Source: Mangrovicella endophytica
Lineage (GTDB): Bacteria; Pseudomonadota; Alphaproteobacteria; Rhizobiales; Rhizobiaceae
DNA length: 64,000 nucleotides
Assembly (NCBI RefSeq): GCF_002893625.1
Contig: NZ_PKMZ01000001.1
Location: 62,001-126,000 of the forward strand
Direction of reading: 5' to 3'
A model generated the notes under the pieces. It made no database searches and was not told where the DNA came from. It saw nothing but the letters and a program-made list of their open reading frames with translations. Shown here in pieces: positions 52,889 to 62,620 of this stretch. The number at the start of each line of letters is the position of its first letter. Within the stretch, counting starts at the first letter, position 1. A program made the position numbers and the translations under genes.

Positions 52889-54033
52889 AGATCACCAAGC
52901 TCTCCACCTACATCGTTCCACCGCGCTGGATGTTCCTGAAGATCGAGACCGACGAAGGCGTCGTCGGCTGGGGCGAGCCGGTCGTCGAGGGGCGAGCGCA
53001 CACCGTGGAAGCGCTCGTGCACGAGCTTGCCGACTATCTGATCGGGCGTGACCCCTTTCTGATCGAGGATCACTGGAACGTCCTCTACCGCGGCGGCTTC
53101 TATCGAGGCGGCGCGATCCACATGAGCGCGCTGGCCGGGATCGATCAGGCGCTGTGGGACATCAAGGGCAAGGCCTTGGGCGTGCCGGTCCACCAGCTGC
53201 TCGGCGGCCGCTGCCGCGACCGGATCAAGATCTATTCCTGGATTGGCGGCGACCGTCCGGACGATCTCGCCCGGCAGGCTAAGGACGCGGTGGCCCGCGG
53301 CTTCACCGCGCTGAAGATGAACGGCTGCGAGGAGATGCAGATCGTCGACACGCATGACAAGGTGGAGAAGGCCGTCGCCGCCATCGCGGCCGTGCGCGAG
53401 GCGGTCGGTCCCCATGTCGGCATCGGCGCAGACTTCCATGGCCGCGTGCACAAGCCCATGGCGAAGGTGCTTGCGCGGGAACTCGAACCTTACAAGTTGA
53501 TGTTCATCGAGGAGCCGGTGCTGTCGGAGAATCGTGAGGCGCTGGCGGAGATCACCAAGCACTGCTCGGCGCCCATCGCACTCGGCGAGCGCCTGTATTC
53601 CCGCTGGGACTTCAAGGGCGTGCTGGCCGACGGTCTTGTCGACATCATCCAGCCGGATCTGTCGCATGCGGGCGGCATCACCGAGTGCCGCAAGATCGCG
53701 GCGATGGCCGAAGCCTACGATGTGGCCCTCGCGCCGCACTGCCCCCTCGGGCCGATCGCACTTGCGGCCTGCCTGCAGGTCGATGCCGTCAGCTACAATG
53801 CCTTCGTGCAGGAGCAGAGCCTTGGCATCCACTACAATGCCGGCAACGACCTCCTGGACTATCTGGTCGATCCCGGCGTGTTCACCTACGAGGGCGGCTT
53901 CGTCGCGATACCCGACGGTCCAGGCCTCGGCATCGAGATCGACGAGGCCGTGGTGATCGAGCGGGCGCGCCAGGGGCATCGCTGGCGCAACCCGGTCTGG
54001 CGTCACGCCGACGGCAGCGTGGCGGAGTGGTGA
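52885..54033 (+). CDS. dgoD: D-galactonate dehydratase DgoD
   Basis: 382 residues, the exact length of E. coli DgoD, and very similar throughout: [15 protein letters not shown]-like [40 protein letters not shown] and [18 protein letters not shown]. Metal and catalytic residues are in [23 protein letters not shown] and [11 protein letters not shown]. It dehydrates D-galactonate to 2-keto-3-deoxygalactonate in the De Ley-Doudoroff route. ATGA overlap with the GMC gene shows coupling. DgoK and DgoA are not in the window. Confidence 0.95.
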   Translation: MKITKLSTYIVPPRWMFLKIETDEGVVGWGEPVVEGRAHTVEALVHELADYLIGRDPFLIEDHWNVLYRGGFYRGGAIHMSALAGIDQALWDIKGKALGVPVHQLLGGRCRDRIKIYSWIGGDRPDDLARQAKDAVARGFTALKMNGCEEMQIVDTHDKVEKAVAAIAAVREAVGPHVGIGADFHGRVHKPMAKVLARELEPYKLMFIEEPVLSENREALAEITKHCSAPIALGERLYSRWDFKGVLADGLVDIIQPDLSHAGGITECRKIAAMAEAYDVALAPHCPLGPIALAACLQVDAVSYNAFVQEQSLGIHYNAGNDLLDYLVDPGVFTYEGGFVAIPDGPGLGIEIDEAVVIERARQGHRWRNPVWRHADGSVAEW

Positions 54034-54038
54034 GCCGA

Positions 54039-54815
54039 ATGGGTCGTCTTTCGGGCAAGCGCATCATGGTGACGGGCGCTGCGCAGGGCATCGGCGCAGC
54101 CATCGCCGAGGCTTTTCACCGTGAGGATGCGCATCTCCTGCTGCTCGACCGCGATGGCGAGCAGTTGAGCAACACGGCGGAACGTCTGCGCCAAACCGGC
54201 GCAAGGCTGGCCACCGCCACTGCCGACATCACCGACGCTGCGGCGATCGCCGCGGCGGTCGCGGACGGAGAGCGCGTGCTCGGGCCGATCAATGCCCTCG
54301 TCAACAATGCCGGCATCAACGTCTTCGCCGAGCCGCTCCAATCGAATGATGCCGAATGGGATCGCTGCTTCGACGTCAATCTCAAGGGCGCGTGGAACTG
54401 CTGCCGCTCGGTTCTGCCGGGCATGATCGAGGCGGGCGGCGGCGTGATCCTCAACATCGCCTCAACCCACGCCTTCACCATCATCCCGCACACCTTCCCC
54501 TATCCGCTGGCAAAGCACGCGCTGCTGGGTCTGACGAAGTCGCTCGGGCTCGAATATGCCTCAAAGGGTGTGCGTGTGAATGCGCTGGCGCCGGGCTACG
54601 TAGCGACGGCCAAAGTCCTCGACTGGTGGAACTCGTTCCCTGACGCGGAGGCTGCCAAGGCTGAGACGATGCGGCTGCATCCGGGGGGCCGCATCGCGAC
54701 GCCGGAGGAGATCGCTCTCGCCGCCGTGTTCATGATTTCTGACGAATGCCCGTTCATGAACGCGACGTGCCTGACGGTCGACGGCGGCCTTAGCGTGCAG
54801 CAGCATCCCGCTTAA
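54039..54815 (+). CDS. SDR-family sugar dehydrogenase
   Basis: A 258-residue classical SDR: TGAAQGIG cofactor loop, DRDGEQ after the second strand (NAD-type Asp), NNAG, Ser in ILNIASTHAF, YPLAK with Tyr and Lys, NAT-LTVDGG near the end. Its place right after dgoD suggests oxidation of D-galactose or a related aldose to the lactone. GTG 54030 (overlapping the dgoD stop) and ATG 54039 are both possible; the latter has the better distance to GGAG. Confidence 0.88.
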   Translation: MGRLSGKRIMVTGAAQGIGAAIAEAFHREDAHLLLLDRDGEQLSNTAERLRQTGARLATATADITDAAAIAAAVADGERVLGPINALVNNAGINVFAEPLQSNDAEWDRCFDVNLKGAWNCCRSVLPGMIEAGGGVILNIASTHAFTIIPHTFPYPLAKHALLGLTKSLGLEYASKGVRVNALAPGYVATAKVLDWWNSFPDAEAAKAETMRLHPGGRIATPEEIALAAVFMISDECPFMNATCLTVDGGLSVQQHPA

Positions 54816-55138
54816 ACGAGGCAACAAGTGATCACAGGCACCAGCCATCCTGCCGTGGCCTGCTGCGTTGGCTCGACCCGCTTCACTGGCACGTCGGCCT
54901 CCGCGTAGCCAGCAAGCCCACCATACATCGCTCGGATTGGCGGTACTCACGAAAGGGCATGCCAAGACGCCGCTCGCCCGCTTGTGACACCCGATACTCT
55001 CGCAGATGCCCGGATGCCTGAAGCTGCCGTATCTCAACGTTCGGCAAGCACTCCGTGGGGCTCCATTGCCATTCGAGGCGCAGAGTAGATCAGCAAGCAG
55101 GCTTTACCGACTTCCATAAGTCCGTTTATAAGGACTTT
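54816..55138. other. Gene-free stretch before the GntR/UTRA gene
   Basis: 323 bases. Apart from the dyad at its 3' end (55118-55137), no supported feature was seen. Confidence 0.4.
55118..55137. promoter_or_regulatory. Candidate operator overlapping the ribosome site of the GntR gene
   Basis: AAGTCC (55118-55123) and GGACTT (55132-55137) form an inverted repeat with 8 bases between. The right arm contains the Shine-Dalgarno AAGGA and ends one base before the ATG, suggesting autoregulation. Confidence 0.5.
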
Positions 55139-55918
55139 ATGACCAATGCTGCGCTGTACGATCGAAGCCGTTCGCCGCTGTACATGCAGGCGGCAAGCCA
55201 GTTTCGTCTGAAAGTTCAGCGCGGCATCTGGGCACCCGGCTCGCAGATCCCAGTGCTCGAAGATCTCCAAGCCGAATTCGCACTGTCCAGGGCCACGATC
55301 CGTGAAGCACTCGACATGCTTGAGCGTGAGGGACTGATCGAACGATTCCGCGGCCGCGGCACCTTTGTACGAAGCAAGCTGCCGGAGCGTCAGTCTCACC
55401 GGCTTCCGACCTCATGGGATGGGCTCCTCGCCAGTTTGCGCAACGTCGAGCCGAAGCTCGTCCAGCCGATGCGCCGCGAAGGGGCGGGCGCCCTGCAGGG
55501 CATTCTCGCTGGCAAGGCCGATGGTGCCTATGTCTGGTTCCAGCGCGTTCATTCCCGCGCCGACGATCCCTATTGCCTGATCGACATTCGGCTCCGGGCA
55601 GACGTCTTCGACGCCGATGCCGAGCGGTTCGCCCGAACCCCTGTCATCCTCGTCCTGGCCGACCGCTATTGTGAGCAGATCGGATCGGCTTTCCAGCGCG
55701 TCACCTTTTCCAACGCGGATGAGGCTTCGGCAAGCGCTCTCGGGATCGCGCTCGGGGCGCCAGTCGTCGAGATCCTGAGAACGCTGGTGGATCCCGAAGG
55801 GAGGGTCCTAGTCCATACCTATGCGCGGTACCCAGGAGAGTACGTGCAGATCGATTTCGAATTCGCATTGGACGGCCATGCGCGGACGGCCGCCGGGAGG
55901 AATGTTTGCAACGCTTGA
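55139..55918 (+). CDS. GntR-family regulator with UTRA domain (HutC type)
   Basis: 259 residues. N-terminal winged helix: SPLYMQAASQFRLKVQRGIW, VLEDLQAEFALSRATIREAL, MLEREGLIERFRGRGTFV. C-terminal chorismate-lyase-like UTRA domain (about 95-245) for a small-molecule effector. ATG 55139 has AAGGA 4 bases upstream. It precedes and likely controls the ABC importer genes; its last 13 bases overlap the permease start. Confidence 0.9.
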   Translation: MTNAALYDRSRSPLYMQAASQFRLKVQRGIWAPGSQIPVLEDLQAEFALSRATIREALDMLEREGLIERFRGRGTFVRSKLPERQSHRLPTSWDGLLASLRNVEPKLVQPMRREGAGALQGILAGKADGAYVWFQRVHSRADDPYCLIDIRLRADVFDADAERFARTPVILVLADRYCEQIGSAFQRVTFSNADEASASALGIALGAPVVEILRTLVDPEGRVLVHTYARYPGEYVQIDFEFALDGHARTAAGRNVCNA

Positions 55919-56670
55919 TCGAATTTGGATGGCGGCTCCTGCCGTTTATGGCGGTCATCCTTCTCTGGTACGTCGTTCGCTGGAGCGGCGTCGTGGATCA
56001 GGGACTTCTGCCGCCGCCGCATCTCGTCTTTCTTGATATCTGGCAGCGCAGCGTCGAGGGTACTTTCCTTGCCGACGCGTGGATGTCGATCCGCCGAGTG
56101 CTTCTCGGTCTGTTCTTCGGCATGCTCCTGGCGGTGCCGGTGGGCTTCCTGATCGGCTGGAACCGCAGCATTCGCCGCTTCGTCGACCCGCTCGTCAACT
56201 TCTTTCGCGCACTGCCGCCGATCGCGCTGATCCCGCTGGCAATCGTTTATCTAGGGATCGGCGAGGTGGCGAAGGTCGCCATCCTCTTCTACGCGGCATT
56301 CTTTGCCGGCGTGATCGTGATGTACGAAGGTATGTCGCAGATCAATCCGCTGTATGTGCGGGTATCCCGGACGCTCGGCGCCACCGACTGGGAGGTCTTC
56401 TACAAGGTCATCGTGCCGCTCACGGTGCCGCATGTCCTGACGGCTGCGCGCGTTGCGCTCGGCGTGGCCTGGGCGACGCTTGTCGCCTCGGAACTTGTTG
56501 CGGCCCAGAACGGGCTCGGCGCCGTGATCCAGAACGCCAGCGCCTTTTTCCAGCTGACGACGATCTATGCTGGCATCGTTGCCATCGGGTTCTTCGCCCT
56601 CATCATGGATGCGCTTCTGCGGGCGGCCTCACGGCATTTTCTCGACTGGCAGGAGCGCGCGACGCAATGA
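55906..56670 (+). CDS. ABC transporter permease (taurine/nitrate type)
   Basis: A 254-residue permease of the SsuC/TauC family with six helices. FRALPPIALIPLAIVYLGIG is the EAA-type region start, and TLGATDWEVFYKVIVPLTVP is the cytoplasmic EAA loop that meets the ATPase. TTG 55906 is the start: GGGAGG lies 5 bases before it, and helix one begins at once. The reading frame overlaps the regulator stop by 13 bases. Confidence 0.9.
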   Translation: MQRLIEFGWRLLPFMAVILLWYVVRWSGVVDQGLLPPPHLVFLDIWQRSVEGTFLADAWMSIRRVLLGLFFGMLLAVPVGFLIGWNRSIRRFVDPLVNFFRALPPIALIPLAIVYLGIGEVAKVAILFYAAFFAGVIVMYEGMSQINPLYVRVSRTLGATDWEVFYKVIVPLTVPHVLTAARVALGVAWATLVASELVAAQNGLGAVIQNASAFFQLTTIYAGIVAIGFFALIMDALLRAASRHFLDWQERATQ

Positions 56671-57503
56671 GCGTTTCACAACGAAGCTCGGGCGTGGCTG
56701 AGGACGTCAAGCGGGTAGCCGCTGCCGAGACAAAGGTCCGCTTCCAGAACGTGTCCAAGTCCTATGGATCGATCGAGGTTGTCCGCGACGTCTCTTTCGA
56801 CATCAACGAAGGCGACTTCATCGCTCTTGTCGGGCCGTCGGGCTGTGGCAAGACGACGATGATGAACATGCTGGCCGGGTTCACCAAGCCAGACAGTGGG
56901 GCGGTGCTCCTGGAGGGGCGACCGGTCGAAGGACCGGGGCCGGACCGCGGAGTCATGTTCCAGGACTATGGCGTCTTCCCGTGGCTCACCGTCGAGAAGA
57001 ACATCCGTTTCGGCCTCGATCTCGCTGTCAAACGCGGCATGTCGAAGCCGGAAAAAACGGAGATCGTGGAGCGGTACATGGCGCAGATGCGCCTGACCGA
57101 GTTTCGAAAGGCGTGGCCGAAGAACCTCTCCGGCGGCATGAAGCAGCGCCTCGCTCTGGCGCGTGCCTATGCGGCCAATCCGCATTTCCTGCTGATGGAC
57201 GAGCCGTTCGGGGCGCTGGACGCCCAGACCCGCAGCGACATGCACGACCTCCTGCTCGAAATGATGCAGGCAGAGCGCAAGACCGCTCTCCTGATCACCC
57301 ATTCCGCCGAGGAGGCGATCTATCTCGCCAACCGGATCTTCGTCATCTCGGCCAGGCCTTCGCGCGTCGTCGAAGAGCTAACCATTCCCTTCGGTGAAAA
57401 GCGGGATCGCGATCTGCTCGACACACCCGAGTTCATCGAGCGGCGACGGCACCTGCGCGACATCGTCATGAAGCAATACGCCGATCAGCAGGCCCTTCGC
57501 TGA
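56667..57503 (+). CDS. ABC transporter ATPase (SsuB/TauB type)
   Basis: 278 residues, one domain. Walker A GPSGCGKTTMMNMLAG, Q-loop MFQDYGVFPWLTV, signature NLSGGMKQRLALARAY, Walker B FLLMDEPFGALDAQTR, switch His in LLITHSAEEA. An N-terminal extension of about 20 residues precedes the fold. ATGA overlap with the permease gene shows coupling. The family imports sulfonates, nitrate or pyrimidine-like compounds. Confidence 0.93.
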   Translation: MSVSQRSSGVAEDVKRVAAAETKVRFQNVSKSYGSIEVVRDVSFDINEGDFIALVGPSGCGKTTMMNMLAGFTKPDSGAVLLEGRPVEGPGPDRGVMFQDYGVFPWLTVEKNIRFGLDLAVKRGMSKPEKTEIVERYMAQMRLTEFRKAWPKNLSGGMKQRLALARAYAANPHFLLMDEPFGALDAQTRSDMHDLLLEMMQAERKTALLITHSAEEAIYLANRIFVISARPSRVVEELTIPFGEKRDRDLLDTPEFIERRRHLRDIVMKQYADQQALR

Positions 57504-57527
57504 CGGAACAACAAAGGGGAGGAAAGA

Positions 57528-58541
57528 ATGAGCATCAACAGACGCAATCTCTTGAGGACCGCGGCGCTGGGCGGCATCGCGACCCTAGCCGCACCGTCCA
57601 TCGTCCGGGCCGTTGGTTCGGCGGAATCGATCCGGGTCGGATATCTGCACACGCTGGCCGTGGACGGGCACATCTTCACCGCCGAGGCGAACGGCTTGTG
57701 GGAGGAGCAGGGTCTGAAGCCGGAACTGACCCGCTTCTATACAGGCCTCGAGCTGTTCCAAGCCATGGTCGGCAGTGCGCTGGACATGCTGGCCACGGGT
57801 GCTGTGCTCTCGAACTTCCCGGCGCGCGGGCAGGGGAAGGTTTTTCTCATCAACAATGTCGAGTTTGCCACCGCGCAGCTCTGGGTCAATCCGGAGATGG
57901 GCGTGTCCTCTTTTCAGGATCTGAAAGGCAAGCAGATCGCGACCTCGATCGGCACGACGGCGCATGTCTTCCTTGCTACCGCGCTGAAGGCTAACGGCAT
58001 CGACCCGAAGTCAGACGTTTCGATCATCAATCAGCGCATGCCGGATGCGGTGACTGCCTTCATCTCGGGCGCGGTCCCGGCCGTCGCGCTGTGGGTTCCG
58101 TTCAATGTCCAACTGAAAGCGCGGGTGCCTGGCGCGCAGATGCTCGTCGATGCTTCGAAATATTATCCCGAGGCGGCGATCCTCGGCGGCTGGGCGGCTC
58201 GCAACGACTATTATGAAACCAAGAAAGATGTTCTGGAGCGTGTCATCAAGGCCTGGCTGCCGGCCAACAAGCGTCTCGTCGAGCAGCCGGACGAGACGCT
58301 GGCGGTGCTCCAGAAGACCCAGTATTCCGACGTCCCGCTGGACGAGTTGAAGGCGCAGTACGAGGCACAGAAGCTCTTCCCCGCAGCCGAATGGGCGAAG
58401 ATGTACAAGGACGGCACCGTCACGTCCTGGCTCGACAGGGTCACCGATTTCTATGCCGAGGTTGGCGGCATGACCAATCCGGTGTCCGCCAAGGACTACT
58501 TCGATCCGAGCCTCTACCTGAAGGTCGCCGGGCAGGGCTGA
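57528..58541 (+). CDS. ABC transporter substrate-binding protein (NMT1/SsuA type), Tat-like signal
   Basis: 337 residues. The N-terminus MSINRRNLLRTAALGGIA with a twin Arg, and cleavage near IVRAVGSA, suggest Tat export of a folded protein. The mature part follows the SsuA/TauA/NMT1 fold: IRVGYLHTLAVDGHIFTAEA, GLWEEQGL, LKGKQIATSIGTTAHVF and VPAVALWVPFNVQLKA. The ligand is unknown; it is served by the ATPase 24 bases upstream. The last gene of the importer set, followed by a 22-bp palindrome. Confidence 0.9.
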   Translation: MSINRRNLLRTAALGGIATLAAPSIVRAVGSAESIRVGYLHTLAVDGHIFTAEANGLWEEQGLKPELTRFYTGLELFQAMVGSALDMLATGAVLSNFPARGQGKVFLINNVEFATAQLWVNPEMGVSSFQDLKGKQIATSIGTTAHVFLATALKANGIDPKSDVSIINQRMPDAVTAFISGAVPAVALWVPFNVQLKARVPGAQMLVDASKYYPEAAILGGWAARNDYYETKKDVLERVIKAWLPANKRLVEQPDETLAVLQKTQYSDVPLDELKAQYEAQKLFPAAEWAKMYKDGTVTSWLDRVTDFYAEVGGMTNPVSAKDYFDPSLYLKVAGQG

Positions 58542-58898
58542 GCGTCTCGCTCAACACATGACGGAGAGCCGCAGCCGGCCTTTGGCGGCCGGCCGCCAAG
58601 AGCGACATGGTCCAGGCGTTAGTCTCGTTGCCACCTCGTCATCGCCGTCGCGGCGTCTGCGTTCCCGACGCAGGCTGCGGGAACAGCATCGAAGGCGTTG
58701 TCGGATCGACGGTTCCGGGTGCCGCCGAAGAGGGAAGATCAGGTGCGCCGAACCGCCTGAACGTCCTCGATAAGATGACCGCCGGACGATGGTTGCTGTC
58801 TCCGGCGTCCCAACAGAAACAAAAGGCCCGCCATTCCTTCGTCCTTGTGAGGCGAAACGCGTGGTCCGCGGCCAGCAGGGTTGAACGGGCAGAACAGT
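58542..58898. other. Gene-free stretch after the importer operon
   Basis: 357 bases. It holds the perfect palindrome at 58580-58601 and otherwise nothing I can support; reading frames crossing it have no coding character. Confidence 0.4.
58580..58601. repeat. Perfect 22-bp palindrome
   Basis: Half-site CTTTGGCGGCC is followed directly by its exact reverse complement, 38 bases after the binding-protein stop. No U-run follows, so it acts either as a mRNA-end hairpin or as a protein site. Confidence 0.6.
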
Positions 58899-60038
58899 AT
58901 GCGTGCAACGATCCTCGTTCATCGTATCCCAGTCGAAACACCGGTTCAGACATCCTTCGGCGTCATGACCGATCGCCCCTCGGTGATCCTGCGTGTCGAA
59001 GACGAAGATGGCGCAATTGGCTTTGGCGAAGTCTGGTGCAACTGGCCGAGCGTCGGCGCGGAGTATCGTGCGCGGCTTCTCGAGGCGGTGATCCTGCCAC
59101 TGGTCGCGGACCTCCGCCTTATCGACGATCCGGCGGCGCTGTGGGATAGACTTACCCTCCGGCTGCGGATTCTCGCGATCCAGTCCGGCGAGCCGGGGCC
59201 GATCGCCCATTGCCTGGCGGGCCTCGAATGCGCTTTGCAGGATCTGATGGCGCGTCGCGCGGGACTTCCGCTCGCCCGCTACCTTTCTGACAACGCGTCG
59301 CAGAGCATCGCCGTTTATGCCAGCGGCATCAATCCGACAGGTGCTCCGCAGACGGCTGAACGCGCCATCGCATCCGGTTACCGCGCCTGCAAGGTGAAGA
59401 TCGGCTTCGACCCGGGCCGAGACCGCGAGAATCTTCTCGGCGCGCGCTCCCTCATCGGGGGCGGCAATCGCCTGATGGCCGATGCCAACCAGGCCTGGTC
59501 ACTGCCTGTAGCGCTGCAGTTCGCGGAAACGGCTGAAGAGGCTGGCCTGTTCTGGCTCGAGGAACCGCTGGCGCACGATGCGCCGGACGAGGACTGGAGA
59601 GCGCTGGGTAAAGCATTGAGCACGCCGCTCGCCGCCGGCGAGAACTTCCTGGGCAAGCAGGATTTCGAATCCCTGCCAGCGGCACGAAGTTTGGGAGTGC
59701 TCCAGCCCGATCTCGGTCGCTGGGGCGGTATCGGGCAGATGATGGCGATCGGCCATGAAGCTCGGCGGAAGGGGTTGTTGTTCTGTCCGCATTGGCTCGG
59801 GGGCGGCGTCGGCCTGCTCACCTCTTGCCATGTCAAGGCGGCCCTCGACGACGCCGACGGCTTCGTGGAAGTCGACTTCAACGACAATCCGATGCGCAGC
59901 GAAATCGCCGCCGAGGTGTTCGGGACCCTCGATGAGGGCCGCGTCGTCCTGTCCAATAAGGCCGGGATCGGGATCGACGATGCCGCAGTCGATGCATTCG
60001 ACGCGCATCTGGTGGTCTCCCGCGATGTCCGGCTCTAA
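58899..60038 (+). CDS. Enolase-superfamily enzyme (MLE/mandelate racemase type)
   Basis: 379 residues. It has the KxK motif (CKVKIGF), and metal ligands in LMADANQAW, WLEEPLAHD and LAAGENF, then LQPDLGRWGG and a His in CPHWLGGGVG. A KxK motif plus a C-terminal His fits a racemase or dehydratase acting by alpha-proton abstraction from a carboxylate. The substrate is unknown. ATG 58899 begins the barrel cap; TTG 58881 is an upstream alternative. It lies next to the GMC gene, 15 bases apart. Confidence 0.88.
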   Translation: MRATILVHRIPVETPVQTSFGVMTDRPSVILRVEDEDGAIGFGEVWCNWPSVGAEYRARLLEAVILPLVADLRLIDDPAALWDRLTLRLRILAIQSGEPGPIAHCLAGLECALQDLMARRAGLPLARYLSDNASQSIAVYASGINPTGAPQTAERAIASGYRACKVKIGFDPGRDRENLLGARSLIGGGNRLMADANQAWSLPVALQFAETAEEAGLFWLEEPLAHDAPDEDWRALGKALSTPLAAGENFLGKQDFESLPAARSLGVLQPDLGRWGGIGQMMAIGHEARRKGLLFCPHWLGGGVGLLTSCHVKAALDDADGFVEVDFNDNPMRSEIAAEVFGTLDEGRVVLSNKAGIGIDDAAVDAFDAHLVVSRDVRL

Positions 60039-60053
60039 GGGGAGGCTGCCATC

Positions 60054-61697
60054 GTGCGCCAGGAATACGATTTCATCGTCGTGGGATCCGGTTCGGCTGG
60101 CTCTGTTCTCGCCAACCGCCTTTCGGCGGATCCGTCAGTGCGCGTCCTCGTCATCGAGGCGGGCGGGCCGGACAGGAACTTCTGGCTCAAACTTCCCGTG
60201 GGCTATTTCCGGACGATCTACGATGCGCGCTTCTCCCGCATTTTCGAGACCGAGCCCGGCGAGGGCTCCGGCGGCCGCGCCATTCCCTGGCCGCGCGGAC
60301 GCATCGTCGGCGGGTCGAGCTCCATCAACGGCTTGATCTTCATCCGCGGGCAGCACGAAGACTTCGACGACTGGGCGCAGCTCGGCGCCGTCGGCTGGTC
60401 CTACGAGGACGTTCTGCCGCACTTCAAACGGCTGGAGCGGTTCCAGGGCGGCGAGGACGCCTACCATGGGCGGGACGGCGATCTCCCGGTTTCGGCCCTT
60501 CGCAACCAGAACGAAGCCTGCCAAGCCTGGGTGCGAGCGGCGATGGAGTACGGGCTTCCGTTCAACCCGGACTTCAACGGCGAGACGACGAAGGGCGTCG
60601 GCACCTACCAGCTGTCGATCGGCCGCCGTTATCGCGCAAGCGCGGCTGCGGCCTTCCTGCGACCTGCCTTGAAACGCGACAATATCGACCTTCTGACTAA
60701 GGCTCATGTGACGCGGGTGGTGATCGAGAAGGGCCGGGCGGTTGGCGTGGCGGTCAGCGTCGGCGGCAGCGTCCGAACGATCCGTGCGGCGCGCGAGGTC
60801 ATTCTTTCGGCCGGCGCCGTTCAATCACCGCAGATCCTCGAGCTCTCGGGGATCGGCGCGGCGGGGCGTCTGCGCGAGCTCGGTATCTCCTGCATCGTCG
60901 ATGCGCCGGAGGTCGGCGAGAACCTGCAGGACCATTATCAGATGCGCCTGATCGTGCGGCTGAAGCGCAGGCTTTCGCTGAACGACGACGTGCGCAACCC
61001 GCTGAAGCTCGCACGCATGGGCCTCGACTGGCTGCTCGCCGGAAAGGGGCCTCTGACGGTTGGTGCGGGGCAGGTCGGCGGCGCGGCCGCGACATCGTAC
61101 GCTTTCGGCAATCGGCCGGACGTGCAGTTCAATGTCATGCCCTTGTCCGTCGACAAGCCGGGAACGCCGCTCCATCGCTATTCCGGCTTCACCGCTTCGG
61201 TGTGGCAGTGCCACCCGGAGAGCCGTGGCTGCGTTCACGCGGTCAGCACCGACGCGTTCGCGTCGCCGCGCGTTGCCCCGCGCTACTTCGAGCGCGATAT
61301 CGACAGAAAAACCATCGTCGAGGGCGTTCGCATCCTGCGCGAGATCAACAGGCAGCCGGCCTTTCGCGATCTTTGGGAGGAGGAGGTCGTGCCGGGCCCG
61401 TCTCGGTCGTCCGAGGCGGAGATATGGGACGCTGTCCGCTCGCTCGGCGGCACGGTGTTCCATGCCGTCGGCACCTGCCGGATGGGCGCCGATAGCGCAT
61501 CGGTTGTCGATCCTGAACTGCGGGTGAGGGGTGTTGAGGCGCTTCGCGTGATTGATGCGTCTGTCATGCCGAAGATCACCTCCGCCAACACCAACGCCGC
61601 GACCCTCATGATCGCGGAAAAGGGTGCGACGATGATCACGAAAAGCACTGGGCCGAGCAGCGTGTCCGTCGATACAGACCGTCTCGAGCGGGCATAA
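60054..61697 (+). CDS. GMC-family FAD-dependent oxidoreductase (2)
   Basis: 547 residues from GTG 60054. The FAD motif is [18 protein letters not shown], signature 1 [18 protein letters not shown], signature 2 [15 protein letters not shown], active-site His in HAVGTCRMG and Asn in NTNAATLM. It is closest in pattern to choline-dehydrogenase-like GMC enzymes of unknown substrate. A paralogue sits at 51245. Paired with an enolase-superfamily gene it may oxidise an alcohol to an acid that the partner then dehydrates or racemises. Confidence 0.9.
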   Translation: MRQEYDFIVVGSGSAGSVLANRLSADPSVRVLVIEAGGPDRNFWLKLPVGYFRTIYDARFSRIFETEPGEGSGGRAIPWPRGRIVGGSSSINGLIFIRGQHEDFDDWAQLGAVGWSYEDVLPHFKRLERFQGGEDAYHGRDGDLPVSALRNQNEACQAWVRAAMEYGLPFNPDFNGETTKGVGTYQLSIGRRYRASAAAAFLRPALKRDNIDLLTKAHVTRVVIEKGRAVGVAVSVGGSVRTIRAAREVILSAGAVQSPQILELSGIGAAGRLRELGISCIVDAPEVGENLQDHYQMRLIVRLKRRLSLNDDVRNPLKLARMGLDWLLAGKGPLTVGAGQVGGAAATSYAFGNRPDVQFNVMPLSVDKPGTPLHRYSGFTASVWQCHPESRGCVHAVSTDAFASPRVAPRYFERDIDRKTIVEGVRILREINRQPAFRDLWEEEVVPGPSRSSEAEIWDAVRSLGGTVFHAVGTCRMGADSASVVDPELRVRGVEALRVIDASVMPKITSANTNAATLMIAEKGATMITKSTGPSSVSVDTDRLERA

Positions 61698-62046
61698 TTC
61701 GGCATCCCGGCACGGACCGCCGCCCGAGATGCTATCCTCTCGAACGGCACCACGTCTGTGAGGAACATTCAGATGAGCTGCTGATAATCTTGATATCGGC
61801 GTGTCGTGAAGACGGCGGCGTTGCGACTGCTGTCGGGTGGCGCTCGTCGCGGACGGATGGACTCACCACAACCTGAGGTAGCTTATTCTCTTCAATAGAC
61901 GGTAGTACAACTTCCGAGATATAGTTGCCATGCCCGAAAGGTACGTTCTACTCTTAACCAACTGTGGTGATTTTAACTCAATCTACATCTCTTCGCGCTG
62001 CCCGGCTTGCGCAAATCCCGATGCGATGTGCTAACTCCACGCCAAG
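61698..62046. other. AT-richer gene-free stretch before csgF
   Basis: 349 bases with lower GC than its surroundings, especially 61860-62000. It probably holds the curli promoter, but no clear -35/-10 pair was found. Confidence 0.4.
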
Positions 62047-62562
62047 ATGTTCACAGAGCGTCTGTCGCTGGGGGTTAGAGTCTTGAAAAAGCTGCAATTC
62101 GTACTGGCCGCCTGGGGCGCGGTGATGAGCTGGACTGCTCCAGCTGGGGCAGGCGACCTCGTTTATACCCCGGTGAACCCCTCCTTCGGCGGCAACCCGC
62201 TGAACTCCTCGCACCTGCTGGCGATCGCCAACGCCCAGCGGGATGCCACCGCGAGTGACGCAGATGACGGCGACGGTCTTTCATCCGGAGGCGGTTCGGG
62301 GGGTGGCGGTTCAAGCAACAGCCAGGCCGACCTCTTCGTAAGCCAGCTGCAGGGGCGTCTTCTTTCCGCGCTCGCCTCCCAGGTCACGGAGGCAATCTTC
62401 GGCGAGAATCCTCAGGATCAGGGTACGGTCAGGTTCGGTGACACGACAGTCACCTTCGATCGCACGCTCGACTCCATCCGGCTGACCATTGCGAATGGTC
62501 TCGACGGGACGGTCACCGAGATCGTCGTACCGCAGCTCGTCACTTCTTCCAGCCTGAACTGA
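62047..62562 (+). CDS. csgF: Curli assembly protein CsgF
   Basis: 171 residues. After a Sec signal peptide (cleavage near PAGAGD) comes the CsgF hallmark LVYTPVNPSFGGNPLNSSHL with LAIANAQ, the part that plugs the CsgG pore. A Gly/Ser-rich linker (about 83-96) and a folded C-terminus follow (E. coli CsgF is 138 residues). CsgF couples fibre secretion to nucleation at the surface. TTG 62083 would give a shorter, more classical signal peptide. csgG follows 58 bases later. Confidence 0.88.
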   Translation: MFTERLSLGVRVLKKLQFVLAAWGAVMSWTAPAGAGDLVYTPVNPSFGGNPLNSSHLLAIANAQRDATASDADDGDGLSSGGGSGGGGSSNSQADLFVSQLQGRLLSALASQVTEAIFGENPQDQGTVRFGDTTVTFDRTLDSIRLTIANGLDGTVTEIVVPQLVTSSSLN

Positions 62563-62620
62563 TCCGCATCGCGCTTCCGGAAAAGGGGATCCGGCAAGCG
62601 TAAGCGTTCCGAGGGGAAAC

